Assembly (NCBI GenBank): GCA_903837605.1
Contig: CAILVF010000047.1
Span: 62,001 to 126,000, forward strand
Length of the DNA stretch: 64,000 bases
Origin: an uncultured Bacteroidales bacterium
Lineage (GTDB): Bacteria; Bacteroidota; Bacteroidia; Bacteroidales; FEN-979
Direction of reading: 5' to 3'
Below, piece by piece: positions 15,438 to 23,867 of the stretch; positions within the stretch are counted from its first letter, which is position 1; each line of letters starts with the position of its first letter. A model generated the notes under the pieces. That model was not told where the DNA came from and made no database searches. It saw only the letters and a program-made list of their open reading frames with translations. The translations under genes were made by a program, and so were the position numbers.

Positions 15438-17270
15438 TCACTTTTCCAGTGCAGGCAGTAAATAATCCCATATCAGGTTGATCTCAGCCTGCATATCGCT
15501 TATTCTGGCAGTTGTTACAATGACGGCATCTTTATCAGGAAGTACAATGATGAACTGACCGTCGGCGCCGTCGGCGCGATAAGCGTTGTGGCGGCATCGC
15601 CAGAGCTGGTAACAATACCCCTGCAGCCAGTCGCTCTCAGCAGGCTTGGCATCGGGTGACATCCACTGTGCTGCCTGGGTTATCTTTGCTTTTGTGGCCT
15701 CGTCAAACCATGCTGCCGGCAGGAGCTGGCGGCCTTTCCAACGCCCTTTCTGCAGCATGAACTGCCCCATCTTAGCCATGTCCTCGGTTTTAATGAAGAG
15801 TCCCCACCCCCCCGTGTTAATTCCGGTCGGGCTGGTTTTCCATTCCACCCCTGTTATGCCCAAAGGCCGGAACAAGCGCGGGTACAGGTAATCGGCCAGC
15901 TTTTCACCCGTGACTTTCTGTATTATAGCCGAAAGCATATAGGAGGCCATGCTGTTATATACAAATTTTGTCCCGGGCTTATATTCAATGGGTTCTTCAA
16001 GGAACATGCGCTCCCAGCTCCCATCCTGCTTCCTGATTTTATCTGTAGGGTCTTTTGCATGGCCGACACTCATAGTCAGCAGGTCGCGAACCTGGAGTTC
16101 AGCCAGGAATGGAGAAACACTCCCGGGCAGGTCATTCGGAAAAAAAGAGACTACTTTATCGCTGAGCTTCAGCCGGTTTTCTGCCACCGCGAAAGCTATT
16201 GCCGTTGCCGTAAAGGTCTTGCTCACCGAGTTCATGATATGTGGCTTGCAGGGCCCATTGTCCCCAGCCCAGGTTTCAGCCACCACCTTTCCGTGGCGCA
16301 ATACCATCAGGCTGTGAAGGTCCTGCCCGCTTGTCTTAACGGCCTCCAGGTAATCGCTGATACCTTTTGGGTTTACGTTTTCTTCTTTGGGATTGGCCCT
16401 GGGAAGGGCTTTGGTCGCATCATTATAGCTGACCAGTTCGATATTTTTCTGGCGTATCAGTTCTTTGATCCTGCTGCTGGTAAAAAGTTCAGTCACCCCC
16501 TGGCGGTCGGCACTCACATTCTCGTAACCAATATGGTGCTGGGCCTGCATTTCTGCATTGTCATATGCCGGGTGGTCAATGAACACGTATGTCTTGCCGG
16601 CTTCAAGGCTGTCGAGCATGGTACTGAATCCATTTAATTTTTCCGCGGCTGTTGTATGCTGACCGCCGTATCCAAGCTCAAGTATTCCAAACTTTGACCG
16701 GGGATCGTTATTGACATCAGCCAGGTTATACTCATCGGCCAGCCGGTTTACGATGGCAGAGACCCTTTTGTCAAAATCGGTAGCTCCCATATGGCCCGAG
16801 ATATGGCTGAGCCGCGGAACGTTTTTAAGGGCCAGTTCGATCTGGGCGCGAAACTCCTGTTCTATCTCCGCGGGTTTCCAGTTGTTTTCTTTTACAGCCA
16901 GTCCCGGATAATTCGGGTTGGGCCAGAGCTGGGGAAAGAAATACCCGTTTGGGTCGGTAAGGCTGAGGCAATGAGTGAGTGGCCTCCATTTAATATTGTC
17001 CCATTCACTTGTAATTACAAGGTGCAGCCCAACGTCAAGACCCGGATTTTCTTTAAGCAGTCGCGCAGCTTCAGGGAACCAGGGGGCTACAGCCATAACC
17101 TCTACCGAGGTCTCTATGCCATTCTTAAAACATTCAATGCAGGCGAGGTTGCTTGAATGGGATGAGCCCATATCATCTCCCCTGACGATCAGCCTGGGAT
17201 TCGCCGGCTTCTGGGATTGTGCAGCAATAACAACCATGAGTAAAAGTATCAGATAAACAGATTGTCTCAT
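15438..17270 (-). CDS. Fusion of a YdjC/ChbG-type deacetylase and a class C beta-lactamase-type serine hydrolase
   Basis: A 610-residue exported protein with two enzymes in one frame. After a signal peptide (cleavage near AAQSQ, residue 20), residues 25-290 match the YdjC/ChbG deacetylase: RLIVRGDDMGSSHSSN (metal-binding Asp pair), GLHLVITSEW and SHISGHMG. Residues 305-610 match the serine hydrolase family PF00144: SVSK at 348-351 (nucleophile Ser348 and general-base Lys351) and YNS at 438-440. The joint is a short linker (RANPKEENVNPKG), and both halves keep their catalytic residues. A combined deacetylase and esterase/peptidase acting on a carbohydrate-containing polymer is plausible. The nearest genes give no pathway clue. 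Confidence 0.88.
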   Translation of the reverse strand: MRQSVYLILLLMVVIAAQSQKPANPRLIVRGDDMGSSHSSNLACIECFKNGIETSVEVMAVAPWFPEAARLLKENPGLDVGLHLVITSEWDNIKWRPLTHCLSLTDPNGYFFPQLWPNPNYPGLAVKENNWKPAEIEQEFRAQIELALKNVPRLSHISGHMGATDFDKRVSAIVNRLADEYNLADVNNDPRSKFGILELGYGGQHTTAAEKLNGFSTMLDSLEAGKTYVFIDHPAYDNAEMQAQHHIGYENVSADRQGVTELFTSSRIKELIRQKNIELVSYNDATKALPRANPKEENVNPKGISDYLEAVKTSGQDLHSLMVLRHGKVVAETWAGDNGPCKPHIMNSVSKTFTATAIAFAVAENRLKLSDKVVSFFPNDLPGSVSPFLAELQVRDLLTMSVGHAKDPTDKIRKQDGSWERMFLEEPIEYKPGTKFVYNSMASYMLSAIIQKVTGEKLADYLYPRLFRPLGITGVEWKTSPTGINTGGWGLFIKTEDMAKMGQFMLQKGRWKGRQLLPAAWFDEATKAKITQAAQWMSPDAKPAESDWLQGYCYQLWRCRHNAYRADGADGQFIIVLPDKDAVIVTTARISDMQAEINLIWDYLLPALEK

Positions 17271-17435
17271 AATGATGATTTAAAAACTAAAGATAGTCAA
17301 ATCAGGTATTCAGGACGACAACTTTTTGCCGCTTTTTCCGATCCCATCCTGATACCTTCTTATAAAGTTTTTATAAACAATAATGAACCTGATACTTTAC
17401 AGGTATTTCAGGAGTTTGATCTCAAAACATATTGT

Positions 17436-18128
17436 ATGAAAATTAAACTCATTATTATTATTTGCCTCACGTTCACCCTGGCCGCATTTTCCCAGGGGCA
17501 CAAGACCGCTTCTGATACTGCTTCCTATAAAATAAACACCGTCTTCGGAAATCATCATGGCTGTTGCAAAATACCCTTAGGTTACTTTATTGAATTCGAT
17601 GCAGGGTATACCAGGTTCGGGCATAAAAATGTATTTCTCCCGGGCATAAGCATGGGACTTATCCTAAACCATAACTGGACCGTTGGCTTAACAGGCAGTT
17701 TCATAGGAAATCCCCAGGGTTTGCATTACCGTCATGTTTATTATGACACCACGGGGCAAACAAATAACAGTGCGAATCTCGGGGGCGGTTTCGGGGGCGC
17801 CCTTATTGAATATACCCTGTTCCCCAAATCCCGCCTCCATGTTTCTTTCCCCTTAATGATCGGGGGCGGTTATCTTTACTGGAACCGGGTCAGTTCTGAT
17901 TATCACACCCAGAACCTGCTTGGTTCTTATTCCAATCATTCCGGTTCAGGAACTCATTTTTTTGTTATTGAACCTGGCGTGAAGATGGAAGTGAACCTGG
18001 CTAAAATGTTCAGGCTCGGGCTGGGTGTCAGCTACCGTTATGCCCCGGACCTGGACCTGAAACATGCGTCGGAAAACCTCATCAACCAGTTCACAGCTAA
18101 ACTCAGCCTCAGGTTCGGAAAGTTCTGA
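17436..18128 (+). CDS. Outer-membrane beta-barrel protein of unknown function
   Basis: A 230-residue protein from the ATG at 17436: MKIKLIIIICLTFTLAAFSQ is a clean signal peptide (cleavage after AFSQ). The rest is rich in Gly, Tyr and alternating hydrophobic residues, with GGGYLYWNRV, GVSYRYAPDLD and a C-terminal LSLRFGKF, typical of small beta-barrels ending in Phe. The mature protein begins with HHGCCKIPLG, a His/Cys cluster. The frame is open from 17262, but the extra residues overlap the opposite gene start. The function is unknown; the gene is monocistronic. Confidence 0.75.
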   Translation: MKIKLIIIICLTFTLAAFSQGHKTASDTASYKINTVFGNHHGCCKIPLGYFIEFDAGYTRFGHKNVFLPGISMGLILNHNWTVGLTGSFIGNPQGLHYRHVYYDTTGQTNNSANLGGGFGGALIEYTLFPKSRLHVSFPLMIGGGYLYWNRVSSDYHTQNLLGSYSNHSGSGTHFFVIEPGVKMEVNLAKMFRLGLGVSYRYAPDLDLKHASENLINQFTAKLSLRFGKF

Positions 18129-18148
18129 TCGTTAAAAGCATGACCGGC

Positions 18149-18844
18149 TCAATCGGTCCCGGGCCTGAAAGTCAGCCTGGTTTTGACAGGATGTTTCCCT
18201 TTGGCCTTCACATCGTAACTGTTTGCAACAGGCAGGGCAATGTCGCCTGCTGAAGGCCCGCTTAAAATCTCGTAATCCCAGGCTTTTGTGGTCCATGCCA
18301 GGCTGTTCCTGGTATCGGGATGCAGGCTGCAACCGGGAACGGAAGCTATGGTAACCCACCTTCCCGCCGGGATAGTAACATCGAAGGCAATGAAGACCTC
18401 CTCCAGTTTGTCGAGGTTCCAGCCATCATCTCCCATGAGATAGATGGCAAACGCCTGGATGTCATACTGTGTTTCATCCCTGGTATTGATGGGCAGCATG
18501 TGCAGGTCGAGCCTGAAATCTATCCTTGTATCGGTGCGGGCAATACTGCTGATCGCCGCCTGCCTGAATTCTGAGAGATTGTCGAAACTCCAGCCCGGGA
18601 CCTGTTTCCCGATCAGGTCTGATTTGATCCTTTCAATTCCCGGTTCTGTAAACTTTTTCCCTGAAGGCCGGCGAACTTCTTCCTGGTAAACAGCCTCCCC
18701 GGGGGAAGACCCTGATTGCACCATTGAAAGCGCCTGGTTCCTGAGGCCCCGGTTTAAAATAAGGGTCCTAAGGGCCGGTATGGAAACGACCACAACCGCC
18801 ACCACAATGATCATCAGAATAAAAAAAAGAAGGAATTTCCTCAT
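18149..18844 (-). CDS. Membrane-anchored protein of unknown function
   Basis: A 231-residue protein with one N-terminal hydrophobic helix (MRKFLLFFILMIIVVAVVVVSIPAL) and a soluble periplasmic part. The latter includes GWSFDNLSEFRQAAISSIARTD, then AIYLMGDDGWNLDKLEEVFIAFD and AGRWVTIASVPGC. It looks like two alpha/beta subdomains; no family is recognised. It converges with the beta-barrel gene (21 bp between stops). Its start codon at 18844 is about 58 bp from the M49 start on the other strand, so the two share a divergent promoter region. Confidence 0.7.
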   Translation of the reverse strand: MRKFLLFFILMIIVVAVVVVSIPALRTLILNRGLRNQALSMVQSGSSPGEAVYQEEVRRPSGKKFTEPGIERIKSDLIGKQVPGWSFDNLSEFRQAAISSIARTDTRIDFRLDLHMLPINTRDETQYDIQAFAIYLMGDDGWNLDKLEEVFIAFDVTIPAGRWVTIASVPGCSLHPDTRNSLAWTTKAWDYEILSGPSAGDIALPVANSYDVKAKGKHPVKTRLTFRPGTD

Positions 18845-18856
18845 CGTCAGAATGCG

Positions 18857-18864
18857 TATTTTTG
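18857..18864 (+). promoter_or_regulatory. -7 promoter element of the M49 peptidase gene
   Basis: TATTTTTG matches TAnnTTTG; it predicts a 5' leader of about 30 nt before the ATG at 18902. It lies in the divergent intergenic space with the 18149-18844 gene. Confidence 0.5.
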
Positions 18865-18901
18865 CATTTCCTCATTCAAAGGTATTAATATTATCAGTCA
18901 T

Positions 18902-20959
18902 ATGAAACCTCTTAGAATTATTGTTATCATGAGCATTGCAGCAAGTTGCATGTCCTGCGGCGGACAAAAAACCGTAGAAAACCCCGGCGGGGATAAATTT
19001 AAATACCTCACCGAACAATTCGGAGATTCGAAGATCCTCAGGTACCAGGTTCCCGGTTTCGAAACCCTGGACCTGAAACAGAAAAAGCTCATTTATTACC
19101 TCAGCCAGGCTGCGCTTTGCGGCAGGGATATCACTTACGACCAGAACTGCAGTTACAACCTGCTTGTGCGTAAGACTTGCGAGGCGGTGTATGCAGGTTT
19201 TAAAGGGGACCGCTCATCCGCCGACTTTATCAGTTTTACATTGTACCTGAAAGAATTCTGGTTCAATAACGGGCTTCACCATCACTATTCCACCGATAAG
19301 ACCAGGCCTGAGTTTTCACAAGATTTCTTCATCTCGGCCCTGAAAGCCGAGGGCGCAGAGAGGCTCCCGCTGGCAAGCAAACAGTCACTTGAACAGTTCA
19401 CTGCTGAGATGGTAAAGATCATCTTTGATCCCTCGGTTGCGCCAAAACGGGTTTCCCTTGACCCTTCGAAAGACCTGGTGCTTGCTTCGGCATGCAACTT
19501 CTACGACGGGGTTAACCAGAAGGAGGCCGAGGAGTATTATGCACGACTGAAGGAAGCCGATGCGAGGGCTAAAAAGGATACAAGGGTTTCATACGGATTG
19601 AATTCTAAGCTTGTCAAAGAGAACGGAAACATTAAAGAGCTGACCTGGAAGGTAGGCGGATTGTATTCCCCCTCTATAGAAAAGATCGTTTATTGGCTTG
19701 AGAAGGCCCTGCCTTTTGCCGAAACTCCTGAACAGAAAGCCTCGGTGGGAAAACTGATAGAATACTACAAGACCGGCAGCCTTGTCGCCTGGGATGAGTA
19801 CAATGTGCTATGGGTAAAGGATATTGGTGCACTGGTCGATTTCGTGAACGGATTCATAGAATCCTACGGCGATCCCATGGCCATGAAGGCCGGATGGGAA
19901 GCAGTGGTGAATTTCAAGGACCTCGAAGCCACAAAACGTACAAAGATCATAAGTGACAACGCCCTTTACTTTGAATCGAACTCGCCAACTGATCCGCAGT
20001 ATAAAAAGAAGGAAGTGAAAGGCATTACAGCCAAAGTGATCACTGTGGCCCAGCTGGGTGGAGAGTGCGACCCGACTACGCCGATTGGGATAAACCTGCC
20101 CAATGCCAACTGGATCCGTTCGGAATACGGTTCCAAGTCGGTTACCATGGATAACATCACTTATGCTTATGACCAGGCTTCCCTTGGCAATGGATTCCTT
20201 GAAGAATTTGCGGCTTCGCCGGATGAGGTTTCCAAAATCAGGGAATACGGCTATGCCGCTTCAAGCCTTACAACCGACATGCACGAATGCCTCGGGCATG
20301 CCTCGGGACAGCTCAAGCCGGGTGTTACCCATGATATGCTGAAGAACTACCATTCCTCCATAGAAGAAGCCCGGGCCGATCTCTTTGCCCTGTATTACAT
20401 ACTGGACCCTAAAATGGAGGAACTGGGACTGCTTAAATCCCTGAAGGCAGGGGAGGCAGAGTACGATGGGTTCATACGGAACGGGCTGATGACCCAGCTG
20501 GTCAGGATCAAACCGGGCAAGAATATCGAAGAATCCCATATGCGCGACCGCTCTCTCATTGCCCATTGGGTGTATGAAAAAGGAAAGGATAAAAACATCG
20601 TTGAGAGGTTCAGCATCAAAGGAAAGACTTATTTCAGGGTGAACGATTACCAGGCTCTTCGCACACTTTTTGGCCTCCTGCTGAAGGAGATCCAGAGAAT
20701 AACTTCCGAGGGAGACTACAAGGCTGCGAGGGACCTGATAGAGACCTATGCCGTGAACGTTGACCAGGATCTGCATAGAGAGGTCCTCGAAAGGTATAAA
20801 AAACTGAACATCGCGCCATATACGGGCTTTATCAATCCTTCATTCGAACCTGTGATCAAGGGTGATTCAATCGTTGATGTGCAAATTTCGTATCCCGATG
20901 ATTTTGCCTCCCAGATGATGCTGTATTCAAATAAGTTTTCGTTTTTACCGGTACGATAG
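18902..20959 (+). CDS. Dipeptidyl-peptidase III-like zinc peptidase (M49), lipoprotein
   Basis: A 685-residue protein. The N-terminus carries a lipobox (ASCMSCGG, Cys near residue 19), so it is membrane-tethered in the periplasm. The zinc motif HECLGH occupies residues 461-466, and the downstream EEARAD (near 488-493) supplies the third ligand. The 28-residue separation equals that of bacterial DPP III rather than the wider spacing of human DPP III. The enzyme removes dipeptides from peptide N-termini. Database relatives are sometimes mislabelled dihydrofolate reductase. It is monocistronic and followed by the regulatory inverted repeat before the M23 gene. Confidence 0.9.
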   Translation: MKPLRIIVIMSIAASCMSCGGQKTVENPGGDKFKYLTEQFGDSKILRYQVPGFETLDLKQKKLIYYLSQAALCGRDITYDQNCSYNLLVRKTCEAVYAGFKGDRSSADFISFTLYLKEFWFNNGLHHHYSTDKTRPEFSQDFFISALKAEGAERLPLASKQSLEQFTAEMVKIIFDPSVAPKRVSLDPSKDLVLASACNFYDGVNQKEAEEYYARLKEADARAKKDTRVSYGLNSKLVKENGNIKELTWKVGGLYSPSIEKIVYWLEKALPFAETPEQKASVGKLIEYYKTGSLVAWDEYNVLWVKDIGALVDFVNGFIESYGDPMAMKAGWEAVVNFKDLEATKRTKIISDNALYFESNSPTDPQYKKKEVKGITAKVITVAQLGGECDPTTPIGINLPNANWIRSEYGSKSVTMDNITYAYDQASLGNGFLEEFAASPDEVSKIREYGYAASSLTTDMHECLGHASGQLKPGVTHDMLKNYHSSIEEARADLFALYYILDPKMEELGLLKSLKAGEAEYDGFIRNGLMTQLVRIKPGKNIEESHMRDRSLIAHWVYEKGKDKNIVERFSIKGKTYFRVNDYQALRTLFGLLLKEIQRITSEGDYKAARDLIETYAVNVDQDLHREVLERYKKLNIAPYTGFINPSFEPVIKGDSIVDVQISYPDDFASQMMLYSNKFSFLPVR

Positions 20960-21024
20960 GCTGTTCATAAATCAATCAATAACAAACGGGATCATCAATC
21001 TTCAGGGGTTTCGAAAGGGCGTAA

Positions 21025-21066
21025 TTTTATCGTGATCATAATGAATATAACGCCATCACGATAAAA
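21025..21066. promoter_or_regulatory. 12-bp inverted repeat abutting the M23 peptidase start codon
   Basis: Perfect arms TTTTATCGTGAT (21025-21036) and ATCACGATAAAA (21055-21066) are separated by 18 nt, and the right arm ends one base before the ATG at 21068. It could be an operator for a dimeric regulator or a hairpin that masks the start codon. A TAATTTTA box (21022-21029) near the left arm could be the -7 element. Confidence 0.6.
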
Positions 21067-21067
21067 A

Positions 21068-22798
21068 ATGACCAAGCTTATACTGTTTTCAATACTCTCC
21101 TGGATGCTACTGTTACCGGGAAACCTGCCTGTTGGCGCCGACAAGTATCCCCAGCATTACTTTCGCTCACCGGTAGATATTCCTATCTCCCTCGCCGGAT
21201 CTTTCGGGGAACTGAGGAAGAACCATTTCCATTCAGGCATCGATATACGTACAGGTGGAAAAACCGGCTTGCCCGTTTACGCCGTGGCCGACGGTTATGT
21301 GGCCAGGGTGTTTGTGTCCCCTTCGGGTTTCGGCAAGGCATTGTATATCGCCCATGCCAACGGTTACACCACGGTTTACGGGCACCTTCTCCATTTTAAC
21401 GGGGCTATCGGAAGCTGGATCTCCAGGCAGCAGTACAGCCAGGAATCGTTTGCACTGGATATGGAAGTTCCCAAAGGATTATTAAAAGTGAAGAAAGGAG
21501 AAGTTATCGCTCTTTCAGGCAATGCAGGCGCTTCGGCGGGACCCCACCTTCACTTCGAAGTGAGGGAATCGGGGAGCCAGGAGGTGATCAACCCGTTGGA
21601 ATTCGGTTTTGATGTGCCCGATAACACCCCCCCGAAGATCACGGCAGTCAAGATCTATCCTTTTGACGCCTCGGCCCTTGTGAATTCTTCTGATAAAGCG
21701 CTGATGTTCGGGGTTACAGGCGGCGGCAACAGCTACTCCATAAAAAGTCCCGATACAGTGAACGTCAGCGGGAACATTATCTTCGGTCTTGAAACAACCG
21801 ATTTTTCGGACAATTCAGGCATGAAGAACGGGGTTCCTTCGCTTTCCCTGACGGTCGACAACGAACAGGTGTATTCCCACCACCTTGAAAAGTTCGCTTT
21901 TGCAAATACGAGATATGTGAACAGCCTGGTGGATTATCCCCTGCTGATACACGGCAACCGGAAGGTCCAGAGATCTTATGTGGCGCCCAATAATAAAAAT
22001 GACATATACGGGAAAGTGAAAAGCCGGGGAATTGTGAGCTTTACCGATAACAGGGCCCATAAGATCGTGTATACAGTGACCGATCTTTACAGCAACAGTT
22101 CCCGGCTTGTTTTCTGGGTGAGAAGCCATCCGCCTTCAGGGCGGCGTCCCGAAAACAAAATAGAGAAAGGTGTTCAGATGATGCATTGTACTGAAGACAA
22201 TCATTTTGTCAGGAATGATGTTGTTCTGGACATCCCGAAAGAGGCCCTTTACGAGGACCTGGATTTTGAATATTCCTCCGAACCCCAGGTGCCGGGCACT
22301 TACGCACACCTCCACAGGCTGCAGAATGAAGACACCCCACTGCATGTATATTGCAGCCTGTCGGTTAAACCGACGAACCTTCCTAAGGAACTGATGGATA
22401 AAGCACTTATTGTTGCCGTGGAGCCGGGTCACAGGTTCTATGCAAAAGGCGGGGTATGGGAGAAAGGCTTTTTAAAGACGCAAATCCGTGATTTCGGCGA
22501 TTACAGCATAGCCGTGGATACTGAACCGCCGGTGATACGGCCGGTGAATGTGAAAACGGGTAAAAATCTCCGGGGGCAGGGGAGCATTATGATGAAGATC
22601 AGCGATAACCTCTCGGGCATTAAATCCTGGCGGGGCACAATGAACGGAAAATGGATACTCATGGACTACGATGCCAAGAATAACCTGCTGACCTACTTCA
22701 TTGATGAGCATATGGCGAAAGGCAAAAACAATTTTCTTCTTGTGGTGACCGATGGGGTGGGGAACCAGGGCCGGTATGAGGCTGTACTGACAAGGTAG
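21068..22798 (+). CDS. M23 family metallopeptidase (peptidoglycan endopeptidase)
   Basis: A 576-residue secreted protein: a hydrophobic N-terminal signal (LILFSILSWMLLLPGNLP) and the M23/LytM domain in residues 35-180. Ligand motifs are HFHSGIDIRT (His, Asp) and GPHLHFEVRE (His), with GGKTGLPVYAVADGYVARV between them. Zinc peptidases of this fold cut peptidoglycan cross-links. After residue 190 the protein continues for about 390 residues with beta-rich, Ig-like segments (PPKITAVKIYP and TEPPVIRPVNVKTG), probably two or more binding domains. The start ATG is touched by an inverted repeat (see that entry). It is monocistronic. Confidence 0.9.
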   Translation: MTKLILFSILSWMLLLPGNLPVGADKYPQHYFRSPVDIPISLAGSFGELRKNHFHSGIDIRTGGKTGLPVYAVADGYVARVFVSPSGFGKALYIAHANGYTTVYGHLLHFNGAIGSWISRQQYSQESFALDMEVPKGLLKVKKGEVIALSGNAGASAGPHLHFEVRESGSQEVINPLEFGFDVPDNTPPKITAVKIYPFDASALVNSSDKALMFGVTGGGNSYSIKSPDTVNVSGNIIFGLETTDFSDNSGMKNGVPSLSLTVDNEQVYSHHLEKFAFANTRYVNSLVDYPLLIHGNRKVQRSYVAPNNKNDIYGKVKSRGIVSFTDNRAHKIVYTVTDLYSNSSRLVFWVRSHPPSGRRPENKIEKGVQMMHCTEDNHFVRNDVVLDIPKEALYEDLDFEYSSEPQVPGTYAHLHRLQNEDTPLHVYCSLSVKPTNLPKELMDKALIVAVEPGHRFYAKGGVWEKGFLKTQIRDFGDYSIAVDTEPPVIRPVNVKTGKNLRGQGSIMMKISDNLSGIKSWRGTMNGKWILMDYDAKNNLLTYFIDEHMAKGKNNFLLVVTDGVGNQGRYEAVLTR

Positions 22799-22835
22799 AC
22801 CTGATATTTCATATATTTACGGTAAACTAAGGGCT

Positions 22836-23813
22836 ATGGGAAAATTAAAACTGATCATGGGGTTTCTGCTCATCGGCAGTCTTGCTTTGATATTTTCGTG
22901 TAAAAAGAAATCAGAAAGTTCAGGCGATAACCCCTCGAACGGTTACAGGATCATCCAGGAAAGAGATTATGCAAATAATGTGTTGCAAAACAGTGACGAC
23001 TTTTCATATTCAGGGAGCCAGCTGACGGAGATCCTCGCCTATATGCGGGGCACAAAAGCAACAGCTGATGGGAAGATCACAATTGAATACAATGGGGGAA
23101 ATATTTCAAAGGTCTCGGTATTCATGAACAACAACGGAACATGGCTCATCAATGAGGACGCAGTTGTGAATAGCTATACCGACAGCATGCCGTCGGAACG
23201 GATAATTAAAAATTATGATTCGGCCGGTATGACCACTTACCAGGTACGCTACACCGATACCTACCTGAACGGCCAGGTAAGCGAGGAGAAGTCATACTCC
23301 ATGCAGAATGGATTATGGGAGCTCTATTCCAGGGCTGCCTACACATACAACCCCCAGGGACAATTGGAGAAGATAGTGATGTACTCGGGTACCGGCAGCC
23401 TTCAAACAACCACCTCGTATACATGGCAGAATAACCTTATTGTAAGTGAGATGAGGTTCGCACTCGACAGTTTGGATCGTCACAAAACTACCTATGATTA
23501 TTCAGGAACCAGCCTCATCAAGGCTTCCAGGTCATTTTACACGAACAGCACCTGGTATCCGACCGGCACATCCGACTATGTCTACAATGCCCATGGAAAT
23601 CTTATCAGCCAGACTGATAAATCTGTTCCGGCTTCCGTCGAATACAGGCTGGAATTTGATTATGCTGCTGCCCGTGGCAACTGCCGTCAGCTGTTTATTG
23701 TGATGGGAGTTGCTGAATTATGGAATGGCGCCCCTGACCCCATGCCTGCGAAAAGTTCAGTGTTGCCCTCTTCCCTGCTCCAATCACTTTTGGGCAGGAA
23801 TGCCAGCAGATAG
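22836..23813 (+). CDS. Lipoprotein with YD-repeat-like beta structure
   Basis: A 325-residue lipoprotein (LALIFSCKKK, Cys near residue 22). The rest has regularly spaced YxxxGNISKV, YNPQGQLEKIVMYS, YSGTSLIKASR and YNAHGNLISQTD segments, each a short beta-hairpin of about 40 residues like YD/Rhs-type repeats or Bacteroidota DUF4595-type lipoproteins. It is surface-exposed or periplasmic; no enzyme motif is seen. It is on the same strand as the M23 gene, 37 bp downstream, and could share its transcript. Confidence 0.75.
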   Translation: MGKLKLIMGFLLIGSLALIFSCKKKSESSGDNPSNGYRIIQERDYANNVLQNSDDFSYSGSQLTEILAYMRGTKATADGKITIEYNGGNISKVSVFMNNNGTWLINEDAVVNSYTDSMPSERIIKNYDSAGMTTYQVRYTDTYLNGQVSEEKSYSMQNGLWELYSRAAYTYNPQGQLEKIVMYSGTGSLQTTTSYTWQNNLIVSEMRFALDSLDRHKTTYDYSGTSLIKASRSFYTNSTWYPTGTSDYVYNAHGNLISQTDKSVPASVEYRLEFDYAAARGNCRQLFIVMGVAELWNGAPDPMPAKSSVLPSSLLQSLLGRNASR

Positions 23814-23855
23814 TAGCTTTAGTAATTCGGCCTGTTTTCCATACATATTTCTTGC

Positions 23856-23863
23856 TATTTTTG
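23856..23863 (+). promoter_or_regulatory. -7 promoter element of guaA, 4 nt from the start codon
   Basis: TATTTTTG matches TAnnTTTG and ends only 4 nt before the ATG at 23868. With the usual distance from box to transcription start, the mRNA would begin at or next to the AUG, which is a leaderless arrangement. Confidence 0.5.
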
Positions 23864-23867
23864 CAGT

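Noticed and set aside
17262..17435. Upstream extension of the beta-barrel gene
   Set aside because: It would start inside the opposite gene; the signal peptide starts at 17436.
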